Notes under the pieces: generated by a model | Databases searched by the model: none | Seen by the model: the letters and a program-made list of their open reading frames with translations, nothing else | What the model was told of the DNA's origin: nothing | Assembly (NCBI GenBank): GCA_004017535.1 | Contig: SAJS01000006.1 | Coordinates: 206,801 to 270,800, forward strand | Reading direction: 5' to 3' | DNA from: Mesorhizobium sp. | GTDB lineage: Bacteria > Pseudomonadota > Alphaproteobacteria > Rhizobiales > Rhizobiaceae | DNA: 64,000 nt | Made by a program: the position numbers and the translations under genes | Shown: positions 1-9,237 of the stretch, in pieces | Layout: the number at the start of each line of letters is the position of its first letter | How positions within the stretch are numbered: position 1 is the stretch's first letter

Positions 1-1
1 G

Positions 2-451
2 GTGCATGAGCCTTCGCTGACCGGCAAGCAGCGCGACCAGCGCGCCGTAGAGGCGCTGCGCGAGGTAGGCCTCGATCCCAACGCCCGCAACCGCTATCCG
101 CATGAATTCTCCGGCGGGCAGCGTCAGCGCATCGCCATTGCCCGCGCCATGATCCTGAAGCCGAAAGTGGTGGTGCTGGACGAGCCGACCTCGGCGCTCG
201 ACCGCTCGGTGCAGAAGCAGATCGTGGAATTGCTGCGCAAGCTGCAGGCCGACCACGAGCTGTCCTACCTCTTCATCAGCCACGACCTCGCGGTGGTGCG
301 CGCCATGGCCGACTACATCATCGTCATGAAGCAGGGAAAGATCGTCGAGGAAGGCCCGACGCAGGAGATCTTCGACAATCCGCGCGAGGCCTACACCCAG
401 ACGCTGATGAACGCGGCGATCGATTCGACACGATTCCGTATCAGCGCTTGA
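2..451 (+). CDS. Peptide ABC transporter ATP-binding protein, C-terminal part (5' end outside window)
   Basis: This is the C-terminal part of an ABC ATPase that energises uptake of peptides or peptide-like compounds. Visible in order are the signature sequence SGGQRQRIAIARA, the Walker B stretch VVLDEPTSALD and the H-loop FISHDLAVVRAM. The tail, EEGPTQEIFDNPREAYTQTL, is typical of the Dpp/Opp/YejF family. The Walker A region is missing because the gene enters from the left edge, and the first GTG at position 2 is not the true start. The wording around the D- and H-loops is closest to YejF, the fused double-ATPase of the microcin C/oligopeptide importer, but a single-domain DppF-type protein cannot be excluded from this fragment. 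Confidence 0.9.
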   Translation: MHEPSLTGKQRDQRAVEALREVGLDPNARNRYPHEFSGGQRQRIAIARAMILKPKVVVLDEPTSALDRSVQKQIVELLRKLQADHELSYLFISHDLAVVRAMADYIIVMKQGKIVEEGPTQEIFDNPREAYTQTLMNAAIDSTRFRISA

Positions 452-479
452 GGCCGGGCGAGCCCGACCGGGCGCCGGC

Positions 480-815
480 TTACTGCGCGGATGGGCACCT
501 CTGGCTCCGCGTCGCCACGATCACCTGCTGTTGTAGCTGTAGCCGTTCGATCCGGGCGGTTTCGCGATTGGCAACCACTGTCTTCACACGTTCGCCGCCG
601 AGCAGCCAATTCGGCACGCTGGTGCTGACGACTTTGCCGCGGGCGATTGCGGTGCGCGAAATATCCGTCGCGGTGTCGCCCACCGCATTGTTGAGCTCGG
701 CGCAGTTCATCTCTTCGTATTTCGCCGGGCTGATCGACGCGGTGGTCGATGAGCAGCCTGCCGTGGACAGGAGGAATGCGAGAATCGGTAGAATGGCCGT
801 CGGCGTGAACTTCAT
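480..815 (-). CDS. Small putative lipoprotein
   Basis: A protein of 111 residues with a hydrophobic signal peptide ending in the lipobox LSTAGC (Cys at about residue 21), so it is probably lipidated and anchored in the cell envelope. The mature part is short and charged and carries two further cysteines (MNCAEL and QRCPS near the C-terminus) that could form a disulfide in the periplasm. No enzymatic motif is visible. It is transcribed toward the ABC transporter gene and converges with it. The function is unknown; the lipoprotein assignment rests on the signal and lipobox. Confidence 0.7.
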   Translation of the reverse strand: MKFTPTAILPILAFLLSTAGCSSTTASISPAKYEEMNCAELNNAVGDTATDISRTAIARGKVVSTSVPNWLLGGERVKTVVANRETARIERLQLQQQVIVATRSQRCPSAQ

Positions 816-960
816 GCTCTCAACCCTGGTTCACTGTTCTGCCGTCCCACGCATTCCCGAGCAAAGCGGACAGCCATTAGGCCAAAGTGAGAAACCATTG
901 TCGAGCGTTGTCGCACGATTCTGTTTTCCGAAGATCAGCCTGTCGTGCTCGCCAGCTGTT

Positions 961-980
961 GGCATAATATGCCATATGCC
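961..980. promoter_or_regulatory. Probable parD autoregulatory operator
   Basis: A perfect 13-bp palindrome, GGCATAATATGCC (961-973), is followed after one base by a third copy of the half-site TATGCC (975-980). This gives three regularly spaced half-sites about 35 bp upstream of the parD start. ParD antitoxins are ribbon-helix-helix proteins that bind repeated palindromes over their own promoter, so this is the obvious operator. The role is inferred from position and symmetry. Confidence 0.55.
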
Positions 981-1015
981 TAAATCATGCCTGTTGAATT
1001 GGAGCCGATATCGCG

Positions 1016-1309
1016 ATGCCGACACGCAATGTTGTGCTGACGGAACACTTCGAAGAAGTGATCGATCGGCTGGTGAAAACCGGGCGTTATCAGAACGCAA
1101 GCGAGGTGTTGCGTGACGGCTTGCGGCTGCTCGAGCAGCGCGAGGCGAAGGAGGCGGCAAAGCTCGCGGTACTCAGGGAGGCTGCTAACATCGGCTTTCA
1201 CAACATCGAACAAGGTCGGTTCGAGGATTTTGCCAAGGACGGCCTTGAAGAATTCATGAGCAGCCTGGGACAACAGGCAAGCGCACGCGCGAAAAAAGCC
1301 GGCTTGTAA
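1016..1309 (+). CDS. parD: Type II antitoxin, ParD family
   Basis: A 97-residue antitoxin. The N-terminal 45 residues match the ParD/CopG ribbon-helix-helix family: a beta strand (RNVVLTEHFEEVIDRLV) and the helix-turn-helix GRYQNASEVLRDGLRLLEQRE. A charged C-terminal tail normally wraps around the ParE toxin. ParD dimers neutralise ParE, a gyrase poison, and repress the operon. The gene lies upstream of a parE homologue that is broken by two frameshifts, so this antitoxin appears to be orphaned. A palindromic operator precedes it. The reading frame is intact, which suggests either recent loss of the toxin or retention for immunity or regulation. Confidence 0.88.
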   Translation: MPTRNVVLTEHFEEVIDRLVKTGRYQNASEVLRDGLRLLEQREAKEAAKLAVLREAANIGFHNIEQGRFEDFAKDGLEEFMSSLGQQASARAKKAGL

Positions 1310-1313
1310 GACC

Positions 1314-1674
1314 ATGGCCCTATACCGGCTTCCGGGGCCGCAAAGGAAGACATCGTCCAGATACTCGCCCACACGGAAGTCAATTTCGGCGAAGTCGCGC
1401 GTGTCCGTTACGAACGGCTGTTGATCGTGGCCCTGCGCGACATTGCCGCCGATCCCGAGCGGGTGGGCAGCATTGCCCGCGGGGAGCTGGGGAACGATAT
1501 CCGTAGCTACCACCTGCGCTACCGTCGGGACCGCGCGCGTACCGAACATGGCCCGTCTTGCGACCGCGCCACTTCCTTCTTTATCGGAGGACGCTCCAGG
1601 TCATCGAGATTGGCCGCGCTCTCCACGACGCGATGGAATTACAGCGCCGTCTGCCCACGAGATTATGGCGATGA
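1314..1674 (+). pseudogene. parE: ParE-family toxin, broken by two frameshifts
   Basis: Reading across three frames rebuilds a ParE/RelE-fold toxin. MALYRL starts at ATG 1314. IVQILAHTEVNFGEVARVRY and GELGNDIRSYHLRY follow in the frame beginning at 1352. A third frame from 1555 gives HFLLYRRTLQVIEIGRALHD and ends at TGA 1672-1674. The first shift lies between about 1328 and 1350, and the second near 1545-1555. All parts of a toxin of about 120 residues are present and in order, four bases after parD, so this is a decayed partner of parD rather than unrelated sequence. Sequencing error could explain one shift, but two make true decay more likely. Confidence 0.8.
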
Positions 1675-1735
1675 TTGACGGCAGTCCTGCTTCAGGCGGA
1701 TAGCGTTTTCGGGAAAGCCAAGTGCTTGTTTCCTC

Positions 1736-1812
1736 TGGTCGGAGTGGCAGGATTTGAACCTGCGACCCCCTCGTCCCGAACGAGGTGCGCTACCAGACTG
1801 CGCTACACTCCG
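1736..1812 (-). tRNA. tRNA-Pro (anticodon CGG)
   Basis: On the minus strand a full cloverleaf can be drawn: acceptor stem CGGAGTG/CACTCCG, D arm with AGTCTGGTAGCGC, anticodon stem CCTCG/CGAGG around the loop TTCGGGA (anticodon CGG, reading CCG proline codons), and a T arm with GGTTCAAATCC. The 3' ACCA (discriminator plus CCA) is encoded at 1736-1739. Length is 77 nt. Its 3' end points toward the decayed parDE locus. Confidence 0.97.
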
Positions 1813-2014
1813 TGACCAGACGGCGGGCTTATAGCCGCCGCTTTTCGATACTGCAAGCGGCAATGGCAGCACTTCTGTCGCATTTCGTCGGCTTTCGTCT
1901 TGCCGGTCGGGGCGGTAGCGGGTTGAGGCAGTTCGCGAAAGGCGAGTTCCAGCCTTGTGTGACCAACCATGACCCCGCTAAAACGAGTTCTCCGGCCGCC
2001 TGGAGTCCCGAATC

Positions 2015-4252
2015 TTGCCTCAGCGCATCGTCAGTTTCGTCATGAGTGGCGGCGTCGGGTCGCGGCTGTGGCCGCTGTCGCGCGAGGACAACCCCAAGCA
2101 GTTCCATGATTTTTCCGGCGATGGCTCGATGCTGGCCAGGACCTTGCGCCGGCTGGCGGCGCGGCCGGACGGCGAGACGCCGATCTTCCTGATCGCCGCG
2201 GAGCGTCACGCCGAGCGCGTCCATGCCGACCTTGCCGGCGTTGATCTCAAGGGCGGCGGACCGTTGTTCGAGCCGACGGGCCGCAATACGGCCGCCGCCG
2301 TCGCGCTGGCCAGCCTACGCACGCTCTCCGAATATGGCGACGAGCTGGTGCTGGTGGTGCCGTCCGACCATGAGATCTCGACGACCGCTCAGTTCTGGCA
2401 AAGCATCGAGGCGGGCGCGGCCGCGGCAAATGCCGGGCGGCTAGTAGTGTTCGGCCTCAAGCCAACCCAGCCCGAGACCGGATATGGCTATATCGAGGTC
2501 GGGGCGGACAGGGGCGGCGTGTTCGACGTCTCGCGCTTTGTCGAGAAGCCGGATCTCGCCACCGCACAGGCCTATCTCGACGCCGGCAATTTCTACTGGA
2601 ACACCGGCATCTTCCTATTCCGCGCCGGCGCCATGCGCGACGCCTTCGCGGCCTATGAGCCGAAAATCTGGCAGGCGACCGAGGCTGCCTACAAGGCCGC
2701 GACCAGCGATCTCTCGGGCCTCTATATGCCGCTGGACCTTTATTCCGAGATCCCGTTGACCTCGATCGACTATGCCATCATGGAGCGCGCCAAGGGCATC
2801 GCTATGGTGCCGGCCGGCTTCCGTTGGAACGACCTCGGCTCCTGGCAGTCGCTGCTTGATGTCGGCCCGTCCGACAAGGACGGCAACGTCATCCTCGGCG
2901 ATGTCGTCGCCATCGATTGCGAAAACTCCTATATCCGCGGCGATGGCCGTTTGCTTTCGGCGATCGGCATGAAGGATGTCGCTATCGTCTCGACGGCCGA
3001 CGCCACCTTCGTCGCGCCGGTCAGCCACAGCCAGCACGTCAAGAAGATCGTCGAGCAGCTGGAGAAATCCGGCCGGCTGGAGACGCGGTTCACGCCGGCG
3101 CATGACCGCGTCATCGAGAGCGGCGCCTGGCGCAGGCGCGTGCGCCATTGGCTGATCGAGGAGACGCTGCCGCTGTGGTCGACGGTCGGCGTCGATGAGC
3201 GCCATGGCGGCTTCCACGAGGCCCTCGGCTTCGACGCCGCGCCGTTGATGAAACCCAAGCGAATGCGCACCCAGGCGCGCCAGGTCTACGCCTTTGCGGT
3301 GGCCAAGGAGCGTGGCTGGGACGGTCCGGCGGACAGGCTGATCGCCCACGGCATCGACTTCATGGCAGGTCAGGGCCGAACGAAGCGCGGCGGCTGGGTG
3401 CGCACGCTCAACATCGATGGCTCGGTCGCCGATCCTGTCGAGGACGCCTACGATCATTCCTGCGTTCTTCTGGCGCTGGCGCACGCCCACATGTCGGGCC
3501 ATCCAGATGCGTTGCGGCTCGGCGAGGAGACGTTTGCCTTCCTCGACGCGCATCTGGAAGACAGCCGCATGACCGGTTTTCTGGAAACCTCCGATGGGGC
3601 GGAGGAGCGGCGCTCCAACCCCCATATGCATCTGCTCGAGGCCTTCCTCGCCTGGCACAAGGCGACGGGCGAGCGCGCCTATCTGCGCCGCGCCGCGCGC
3701 ATCATCGATCTCTTCCGCAGCCATTTCTTCGATGCCGAAAGCTGGACGGTTGGCGAGTATTTCGACAAGGGCTGGAAGCCGGCCGCGGGTGAGAAGGGGA
3801 GCTGGACCGAGCCCGGCCATCATTTCGAATGGGCGTCCCTGCTGGTCGATTTCGCCGCCCGCAGCGGCCAGAGCGAGCTCACCGCCTTCGCCCGCAAGCT
3901 CTATGCCTCGGCCATTGCCAACGGCCTCAACCGCTCCACCGGCCTCGCCTATGGCGCGGTCTCGCGCCAGGGTCTGCCCCTCGACACAGTCTCGCGAAGC
4001 TGGCCCCAGGCCGAGGCGATCAAGGCGGCGATCGCGCTGGACGGGTCGGGCGGGCCGGACCTCAAGCCCGAGATCGAGGCGCGCGTCGGTCGCCTGTTTC
4101 GCTGGCACATCGACCCGGCGCCGCTCGGTCTCTGGATCGACCGCATCGACGAGCGCGGCCGCTCACTGGCGACCGAGGTGCCCGCCAGCATCTTCTATCA
4201 TCTGGTCTACGCGCTGACGCAATATCTGGACGGGACGGCGCAGAAGGGGTGA
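2015..4252 (+). CDS. Mannose-1-phosphate guanylyltransferase fused to AGE-family epimerase/isomerase
   Basis: A two-domain protein of 745 residues. Residues 1 to about 345 are a nucleotidyltransferase making GDP-mannose: the signature MSGGVGSRLWPLSRE, then VVPSDHEI, VEKPD, NFYWNTGIFLFRA and NDLGSW. Residues from about 365 to the end are an N-acylglucosamine 2-epimerase/mannose isomerase (AGE) barrel, with DAYDHSCVLLALAHAH, RRSNPHMHLLEAFLAW and EPGHHFEWASLL holding the expected histidines and acids. The pair would interconvert hexoses or their phosphates and activate mannose for surface polysaccharides. The TTG at 2015 is taken as start because ATG 2042 would remove the first strand of the nucleotide-binding fold. 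Usual GMP/PMI fusions carry a cupin PMI domain instead. Confidence 0.9.
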   Translation: MPQRIVSFVMSGGVGSRLWPLSREDNPKQFHDFSGDGSMLARTLRRLAARPDGETPIFLIAAERHAERVHADLAGVDLKGGGPLFEPTGRNTAAAVALASLRTLSEYGDELVLVVPSDHEISTTAQFWQSIEAGAAAANAGRLVVFGLKPTQPETGYGYIEVGADRGGVFDVSRFVEKPDLATAQAYLDAGNFYWNTGIFLFRAGAMRDAFAAYEPKIWQATEAAYKAATSDLSGLYMPLDLYSEIPLTSIDYAIMERAKGIAMVPAGFRWNDLGSWQSLLDVGPSDKDGNVILGDVVAIDCENSYIRGDGRLLSAIGMKDVAIVSTADATFVAPVSHSQHVKKIVEQLEKSGRLETRFTPAHDRVIESGAWRRRVRHWLIEETLPLWSTVGVDERHGGFHEALGFDAAPLMKPKRMRTQARQVYAFAVAKERGWDGPADRLIAHGIDFMAGQGRTKRGGWVRTLNIDGSVADPVEDAYDHSCVLLALAHAHMSGHPDALRLGEETFAFLDAHLEDSRMTGFLETSDGAEERRSNPHMHLLEAFLAWHKATGERAYLRRAARIIDLFRSHFFDAESWTVGEYFDKGWKPAAGEKGSWTEPGHHFEWASLLVDFAARSGQSELTAFARKLYASAIANGLNRSTGLAYGAVSRQGLPLDTVSRSWPQAEAIKAAIALDGSGGPDLKPEIEARVGRLFRWHIDPAPLGLWIDRIDERGRSLATEVPASIFYHLVYALTQYLDGTAQKG

Positions 4253-4285
4253 GCCGGTTCGGCACGGCCCGATCAAACATCGTCG

Positions 4286-4981
4286 TCATGGCGTCGCGCT
4301 TCCGCGCACAATCAGCGACAGCAGCGCGACGACCGGCGGCGCCGCAAACGACCAGACACCGATCTGCACATGGAGCAGCGCGGCCGTTCCGCATCCGAGA
4401 GCGAAGACGGCCACCATGCCCGACATCCGCGCGAAGCGCCAGCGTGACGCGGCAGTATTTTCGGCCGACGAGCCGTAGATCAGGTCGGCCAGGTCAAGCA
4501 TGATCTGGGTCGTGGTGCCCGTCATCAGTGTCGAAGGCGGCAGGCTGGCGAGATGGACGCGATGCGCGGCGTTCTGCACCGCCATGGCCGAAACCAAGAT
4601 CATTCCCGTTACGATGGCGGCCCAATGGTCGCCATCGGGGAAAGGTCCGAGCCGGACCGCCAGAACGGCGGCTGCGATCAGCAATACGAGCTTGATCGTC
4701 AGCAGGTAACGAAAGACCGGCGCTTCCCGGTGTCGCAGCGCGTTCGACAACAGCCGGCTGAGGATGACAACAGCGCAAAAGACCGGCAGCGCCAGCAGCT
4801 TCGACAGGGCGCCTGACGTGCCGAGCGCAAGGGAGGCGCCGAGCGTCACGAAGTTGCCGGTGACATGCGCGGTAAACAGCCCCTGGAGCGCCAGGAAACC
4901 CATCGGGTCGACATAGCCGCCGTTGAAGCCGAGCAGCAGCGGCAACACGACGGCTCGCTTGTCCTTGGCTTCACCCGCCAT
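4286..4981 (-). CDS. DUF1275 (YoaK-like) membrane protein
   Basis: A hydrophobic protein of 231 residues with about six membrane segments. The segment YVDPMGFLALQGLFTAHVTG and the following NFVTLGASLALG are the hallmark of the DUF1275/YoaK family, inner-membrane proteins of unknown substrate with remote resemblance to transporters. The ATG at 4981 is preferred because it has GAGG five bases upstream; the 33 bases before it add only an unrelated charged stretch. It converges with the GDP-mannose gene and lies downstream of betB on the same strand, about 94 bp from it, so read-through from the bet operon is possible. Confidence 0.82.
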   Translation of the reverse strand: MAGEAKDKRAVVLPLLLGFNGGYVDPMGFLALQGLFTAHVTGNFVTLGASLALGTSGALSKLLALPVFCAVVILSRLLSNALRHREAPVFRYLLTIKLVLLIAAAVLAVRLGPFPDGDHWAAIVTGMILVSAMAVQNAAHRVHLASLPPSTLMTGTTTQIMLDLADLIYGSSAENTAASRWRFARMSGMVAVFALGCGTAALLHVQIGVWSFAAPPVVALLSLIVRGSATP

Positions 4982-5074
4982 CTTGGCCTCGTTTGCCTTC
5001 GGCGCCGCCGGCAAGGTTGTGGCAAACCGGGGCGAGGAGTACAGCGCGCTGATCTGCCGAAACGGATCGCGACA

Positions 5075-6538
5075 TCAATAAGGCGCCGCCACGTCACCCG
5101 TCTCGACATAAACCGCCTTGAGCTGGGAATAATGCGCCAGCGCGGCAAGCGAGTTCTCGCGGCCGATGCCGGACTGCTTGACGCCGCCGAAGGGCATTTC
5201 CACCGGGGTCAGATTGTAGGCGTTGATCCAGCAGGTGCCGGCCTGCAGCTCGGCGATCACCCGATGCGCGCGTGGCAGGTCGCGCGTGAACACGCCGGCC
5301 GCCAGCCCGAACTCGGTGTCGTTGGCGCGCTCGATCACCTCGTCCTCGCTGTCGAATTTCAAGACGCTCATCACCGGTCCGAAAATCTCTTCGCGCGCGA
5401 TGCGCATCGTATCGGTGACGCCGGTGAACACGGTCGGCTCGATGAAGAAACCGCCGTCGAAACCCTGCAGCGACGGCACGTTGCCGCCGCAGGCGAGCTG
5501 AGCGCCGTCCTGCTTGCCGGCTTCGATGTACGAGACGACTTTCTCCTGCTGCAGCCTGTTGACCAGCGGCCCCATCTGCGTTTCCGGATCGAGCGGATCG
5601 CCGATGCGGATCTTCTTGGTCCGCTCGACCAGCCGCTCGACAAAGCGGTCATGCAGGCCTTTCTGCACGAAGACGCGCGTGCCGTTCGAGCAGATCTGCC
5701 CGGTCGAATAGAAATTGCCGAGCATGGCGCCGCCGATGGCGTTCTCGAGCTCGGCATCGTCGAAGACGATGAGCGGCGACTTGCCGCCGAGCTCCATCGT
5801 CGCGTGCTTCATCTTGGAGCCGGCGAGCGACAGCACCTTGCGGCCGGTCGGTACCGAGCCGGTCACCGAAACTTTTGCCACGACGTCATGCCCGACGAGG
5901 CCGGCGCCGACATCGCCATAGCCTTGCACGACATTGAACAGGCCATCCGGCAAACCCGCCTCGCTGTAGATCTCGGCCAGCGCCAGCGCCGAAAGCGGCG
6001 TGTTCTCCGAAGGCTTGAACACCATGGCGTTGCCCATGGCCAAGGCCGGCGCCGACTTCCAGCCGGCGATCTGGATCGGATAGTTCCAGGCGCCGATGCC
6101 GACGCACACGCCGAGCGGCTCGCGCCTCGTATAGGCGAAAGGCCCGCCGAGATCGATCATCTCGCCATTGAAGGCGGCGACCGCGCCGGCGAAATATTCC
6201 AGGCAATCCGCCGCCGAAGGCGCATCCGCCACCAGCGTCTCCTGGATCGCCTTTCCGGTGTCGAGCGTCTCGATGCGGGCGAGATCGGCGTTGCGTGCGC
6301 GCAGAATGTCGGCGGCGCGGCGCAGGATGCGGCCGCGCTCGACGGGCTTCAGCCGCGCCCAAGCCGGCTGCGCGGAGCGGGCCGCCTCGATCGCCAGCTC
6401 CAGCACATTCGGCGTCGCCGAATGCAGGGTGGCGATGGTCTCGCCGGTTGCCGGATAGATCACCGGCAGCGGCGTGCCGCCCTCATCCTCGATATAGCGG
6501 CCGTTGACATAGTGCGATGCGGTCGGCTGGGCACGCAT
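5075..6538 (-). CDS. betB: Betaine aldehyde dehydrogenase
   Basis: An NAD(P)-dependent aldehyde dehydrogenase of 487 residues that oxidises betaine aldehyde to glycine betaine. Seen are the N-terminal BetB wording [11 protein letters not shown], the nucleotide-binding region [19 protein letters not shown], the general-base glutamate in MELGGKSP (about residue 249), the catalytic cysteine in [11 protein letters not shown] (about residue 283), and [13 protein letters not shown] near the C-terminus. The ATG at 6538 is preceded by GGAGAAAG. It is the last bet gene of the leftward operon, 49 bp after betA. In S. meliloti the reported order is betICBA, so here betB and betA are exchanged. Confidence 0.95.
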   Translation of the reverse strand: MRAQPTASHYVNGRYIEDEGGTPLPVIYPATGETIATLHSATPNVLELAIEAARSAQPAWARLKPVERGRILRRAADILRARNADLARIETLDTGKAIQETLVADAPSAADCLEYFAGAVAAFNGEMIDLGGPFAYTRREPLGVCVGIGAWNYPIQIAGWKSAPALAMGNAMVFKPSENTPLSALALAEIYSEAGLPDGLFNVVQGYGDVGAGLVGHDVVAKVSVTGSVPTGRKVLSLAGSKMKHATMELGGKSPLIVFDDAELENAIGGAMLGNFYSTGQICSNGTRVFVQKGLHDRFVERLVERTKKIRIGDPLDPETQMGPLVNRLQQEKVVSYIEAGKQDGAQLACGGNVPSLQGFDGGFFIEPTVFTGVTDTMRIAREEIFGPVMSVLKFDSEDEVIERANDTEFGLAAGVFTRDLPRAHRVIAELQAGTCWINAYNLTPVEMPFGGVKQSGIGRENSLAALAHYSQLKAVYVETGDVAAPY

Positions 6539-6587
6539 GGCTTTCTCCAACTCTGTTCGCCGGGAGGGCGGTCAGCCCGACAATGCC

Positions 6588-8240
6588 CTATCGGTCCGCC
6601 ACCTGCCAGCGCGGATTGATCCAGGGTTCCTGGTTGGATGGCGCCAGCGGCGTGCGGCCGAGGATATGGTCGGACGCCTTTTCGCCGGTCATGATCGAGG
6701 GGGCGTTGAGGTTGCCGTTGGTCACTCGCGGGAAGATCGAGGAATCGGCGACGCGCAACCCCTCGACGCCGATCACCCGGCACTCCGGATCGACGACGGC
6801 GGTCAAATCGTCGGCGCGTCCCATCCGGCAGGTGCCACAGGGATGGTAGGCGCTCTCGGCATGGTCGCGTATGAAGGCGTCGAGCTCGTCATCGGTCTGC
6901 ACATGAGAGCCCGGCGAAATCTCCTTGCCGCGAAAGCCATCGAAAGCCTTCTGGCCAAAGATCTCGCGCGTCAGCCGGATGCAGTGGCGGAACTCGCTCC
7001 AGTCGTCAGGATGCGACATGTAGTTGAAGCGGATCACCGGCTTCGCCTTCGCATCCGGCGAGCGCAGCGTCACTGAACCGCGCGACTTCGAACGCATCGG
7101 TCCGACATGCGCCTGGAAACCATGCGACTTCGCCGCTGACTTGCCGTCATAGCGCACCGCCGCCGGGATGAAGTGATACTGGATATCGGGGTAGTCGACG
7201 CCGGCCTGCGAACGCACGAAAGCGGCCGCCTCGAAATGGTTGGTGGCGCCGAGGCCGCTCTTGAAGAACAGCCACTGCGCGCCGATCAATGCCTTGGAGA
7301 AAGGGTTGAGCACCGAGTTCAACGTGATCGGCCTGGTCGATTCCTGCTGGATATAGAGTTCCAGATGATCCTGCAGATTGGCGCCGACACCTGGACGGTC
7401 GGCGATCACCTTTATGCCGTTCTCCTGCAGATGCGCGCCCGGACCGATGCCGGACAGCATCAGGATCTTCGGCGAGTTGATCGACGACGCCGCGACGATC
7501 ACCTCACGCCGCGCCTTAACGACCTGAATCTTTTTGTTAGCTTCGATCTCGACGCCGATCGCGCGTTGATTCTCGATCACCACGCGCCGGGCGAAGCCTT
7601 TGACCAGGCTCACATTCCTGCGTTTGAGAGCCGGCTTCAGATAGGCGTTCGCCGCCGACCAGCGGCGGCCGCCAAGAATGGTCTGCTCCATCGGCCCGAA
7701 GCCTTCCTGCTTGGAGCCGTTGTAGTCGTCGGTGAGTTCGAAGCCCGCCTGGCGGCCTGCCTCGACAAAGGCGCCATAGAGCGGATTCTTCCGTGTGCCG
7801 CGCTGCACGTGCAATGGTCCGCCGTGGCCCCGCCAGCCATCCTCGCCGCCGTCGGAATCCTCCATGCGCTTGAAGTAGGGGAGCACGTCGGCGAAGCCCC
7901 AGCCGGTCGCACCCTGTTCTGCCCAATGGTCGAAGTCGTGCGCATGGCCGCGCACATAGACCATGCCGTTGATCGAGGACGAGCCGCCGATCACCTTGCC
8001 GCGCGGCGTCGCCAGCACGCGACCGCCGAGATGCGGCTCCGGCTCGCTGGCGAAACCCCAGTCGTAGAGGCTCATATTGAGCGGGATCGACAGCGCCGAC
8101 GGCATCTGGATCAGCGGCCCCATATCGGTGCCGCCGAACTCAATGACGATCACCGAGTGCTTGCCGTCTTCCGACAGCCGATAGGCCATGGCCGAACCGG
8201 CGGAGCCGGAGCCGATAATGACGAAATCCGCTTCAAGCAT
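6588..8240 (-). CDS. betA: Choline dehydrogenase (GMC oxidoreductase)
   Basis: A flavoprotein of 550 residues that oxidises choline to betaine aldehyde at the membrane. The N-terminal dinucleotide fold ([19 protein letters not shown]) and the GMC signature [19 protein letters not shown] bind FAD. The C-terminal block with [10 protein letters not shown] and [17 protein letters not shown] holds the catalytic His and Asn of choline dehydrogenases. Length matches BetA. Its ATG overlaps the end of the upstream dehydratase gene by 8 bp, so the two are probably translationally coupled, and betB follows. Confidence 0.95.
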   Translation of the reverse strand: MLEADFVIIGSGSAGSAMAYRLSEDGKHSVIVIEFGGTDMGPLIQMPSALSIPLNMSLYDWGFASEPEPHLGGRVLATPRGKVIGGSSSINGMVYVRGHAHDFDHWAEQGATGWGFADVLPYFKRMEDSDGGEDGWRGHGGPLHVQRGTRKNPLYGAFVEAGRQAGFELTDDYNGSKQEGFGPMEQTILGGRRWSAANAYLKPALKRRNVSLVKGFARRVVIENQRAIGVEIEANKKIQVVKARREVIVAASSINSPKILMLSGIGPGAHLQENGIKVIADRPGVGANLQDHLELYIQQESTRPITLNSVLNPFSKALIGAQWLFFKSGLGATNHFEAAAFVRSQAGVDYPDIQYHFIPAAVRYDGKSAAKSHGFQAHVGPMRSKSRGSVTLRSPDAKAKPVIRFNYMSHPDDWSEFRHCIRLTREIFGQKAFDGFRGKEISPGSHVQTDDELDAFIRDHAESAYHPCGTCRMGRADDLTAVVDPECRVIGVEGLRVADSSIFPRVTNGNLNAPSIMTGEKASDHILGRTPLAPSNQEPWINPRWQVADR

Positions 8241-9237
8241 TGTTCATATGCGCCATAAAATCGGCGAGCGAGACATTGCCGCCGGTTGCAACCACAAGGA
8301 CGGTTTTTCCCGCCACATCCACCTTGCCGCCGAGAAAGGCGGCGAGCGACGCCGCGCCCGAAGGCTCCAGCACCAGCTTCATCCGCTCGAAGGCGATCTT
8401 CATCGCCCGCCGCACCGAGGCGTCGTCGACGGTGACGCCGCGCACGCCGGCGGCGCTGACGGCCGCGAAGGGCGCATCGCCGGGCTTGCGCGCCATCAAC
8501 CCGTCGCAGATCGATTTCGGTCCGATCGGCATCGTCTCGATCGCGCCATGCGCCAGCGATGAGCCCATGCCGTTGAAACCCTCCGGCTCGACGGCGATGA
8601 TCTCGGTCTTGGGTGACAGATAGTGGAAGGCGAGCGATACGCCGCCGATCAGCCCGCCGCCGCCGACCGAGCAGAACACCAGGTCGGCATGCGCCTTCTT
8701 CGCGCCCAACTGGTCGAGCGCTTCCAGCCCGGCGCCGGCCTGGCCGGCGACGATCTCCGGATCGTCGAAGGGATGCAGCAAGGTGAGGTGCTCGGTCTCG
8801 GCGATCTCGCGCGCCTTGGCGGCCGCAACCTCCTCGCGGGCGCGGTCGCCATGGTCGGTCAGCACCACGCGCGCGCCATAGCCCGCGGTCGCGTCACGTT
8901 TTGCGGCCGGCGCGTCGATCGGCATGACGATGGTGACCGGAATGCCCAGCGCCTGGCCGGCGGCCGCCAGCCCCTGCGCGAAATTGCCGGAGGAGTAGGC
9001 CACCACGCCCTTCTTCGCTTCATCCGGCGAAAGCCGCTTCAGCCGCCAATAGGCGCCGCGCACCTTGAAGGAGCCGGCCCATTGCAGCGACTCCGGCTTG
9101 ACGAAGACGCGCGCCGCGCCGGTTTCCCTGGCCAAAGCCGCCGACTCCAGGAGCGGCGTCACCTGCGTGGCCGTCGAGGTGACGGCATAGGCCTGCCTCA
9201 GATGATCAAGCGGTGGGACGAGAATGTCTGCCATCAT
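8233..9237 (-). CDS. PLP-dependent threonine/serine dehydratase family protein
   Basis: A fold-type II PLP enzyme of 334 residues. The PLP lysine is in [16 protein letters not shown], the substrate-carboxylate loop is SSGNFAQG, and the phosphate-binding glycine loop is [11 protein letters not shown]; all are diagnostic of the threonine/serine dehydratase and racemase group. It would deaminate L-threonine or L-serine to a 2-oxo acid. The ATG at 9237 forms an ATGA overlap with the betC stop, and the gene overlaps the betA start by 8 bp, so it is an integral member of the bet operon. Serine racemase or the EutB hydroxyectoine dehydratase are alternatives within the family. The substrate cannot be read from the sequence. 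Confidence 0.87.
   Translation of the reverse strand: MMADILVPPLDHLRQAYAVTSTATQVTPLLESAALARETGAARVFVKPESLQWAGSFKVRGAYWRLKRLSPDEAKKGVVAYSSGNFAQGLAAAGQALGIPVTIVMPIDAPAAKRDATAGYGARVVLTDHGDRAREEVAAAKAREIAETEHLTLLHPFDDPEIVAGQAGAGLEALDQLGAKKAHADLVFCSVGGGGLIGGVSLAFHYLSPKTEIIAVEPEGFNGMGSSLAHGAIETMPIGPKSICDGLMARKPGDAPFAAVSAAGVRGVTVDDASVRRAMKIAFERMKLVLEPSGAASLAAFLGGKVDVAGKTVLVVATGGNVSLADFMAHMNNA

Noticed and set aside
4865-6619. A long plus-strand frame over betB
   Set aside because: The minus-strand product carries the aldehyde dehydrogenase active site; the plus-strand product has no recognisable domain.
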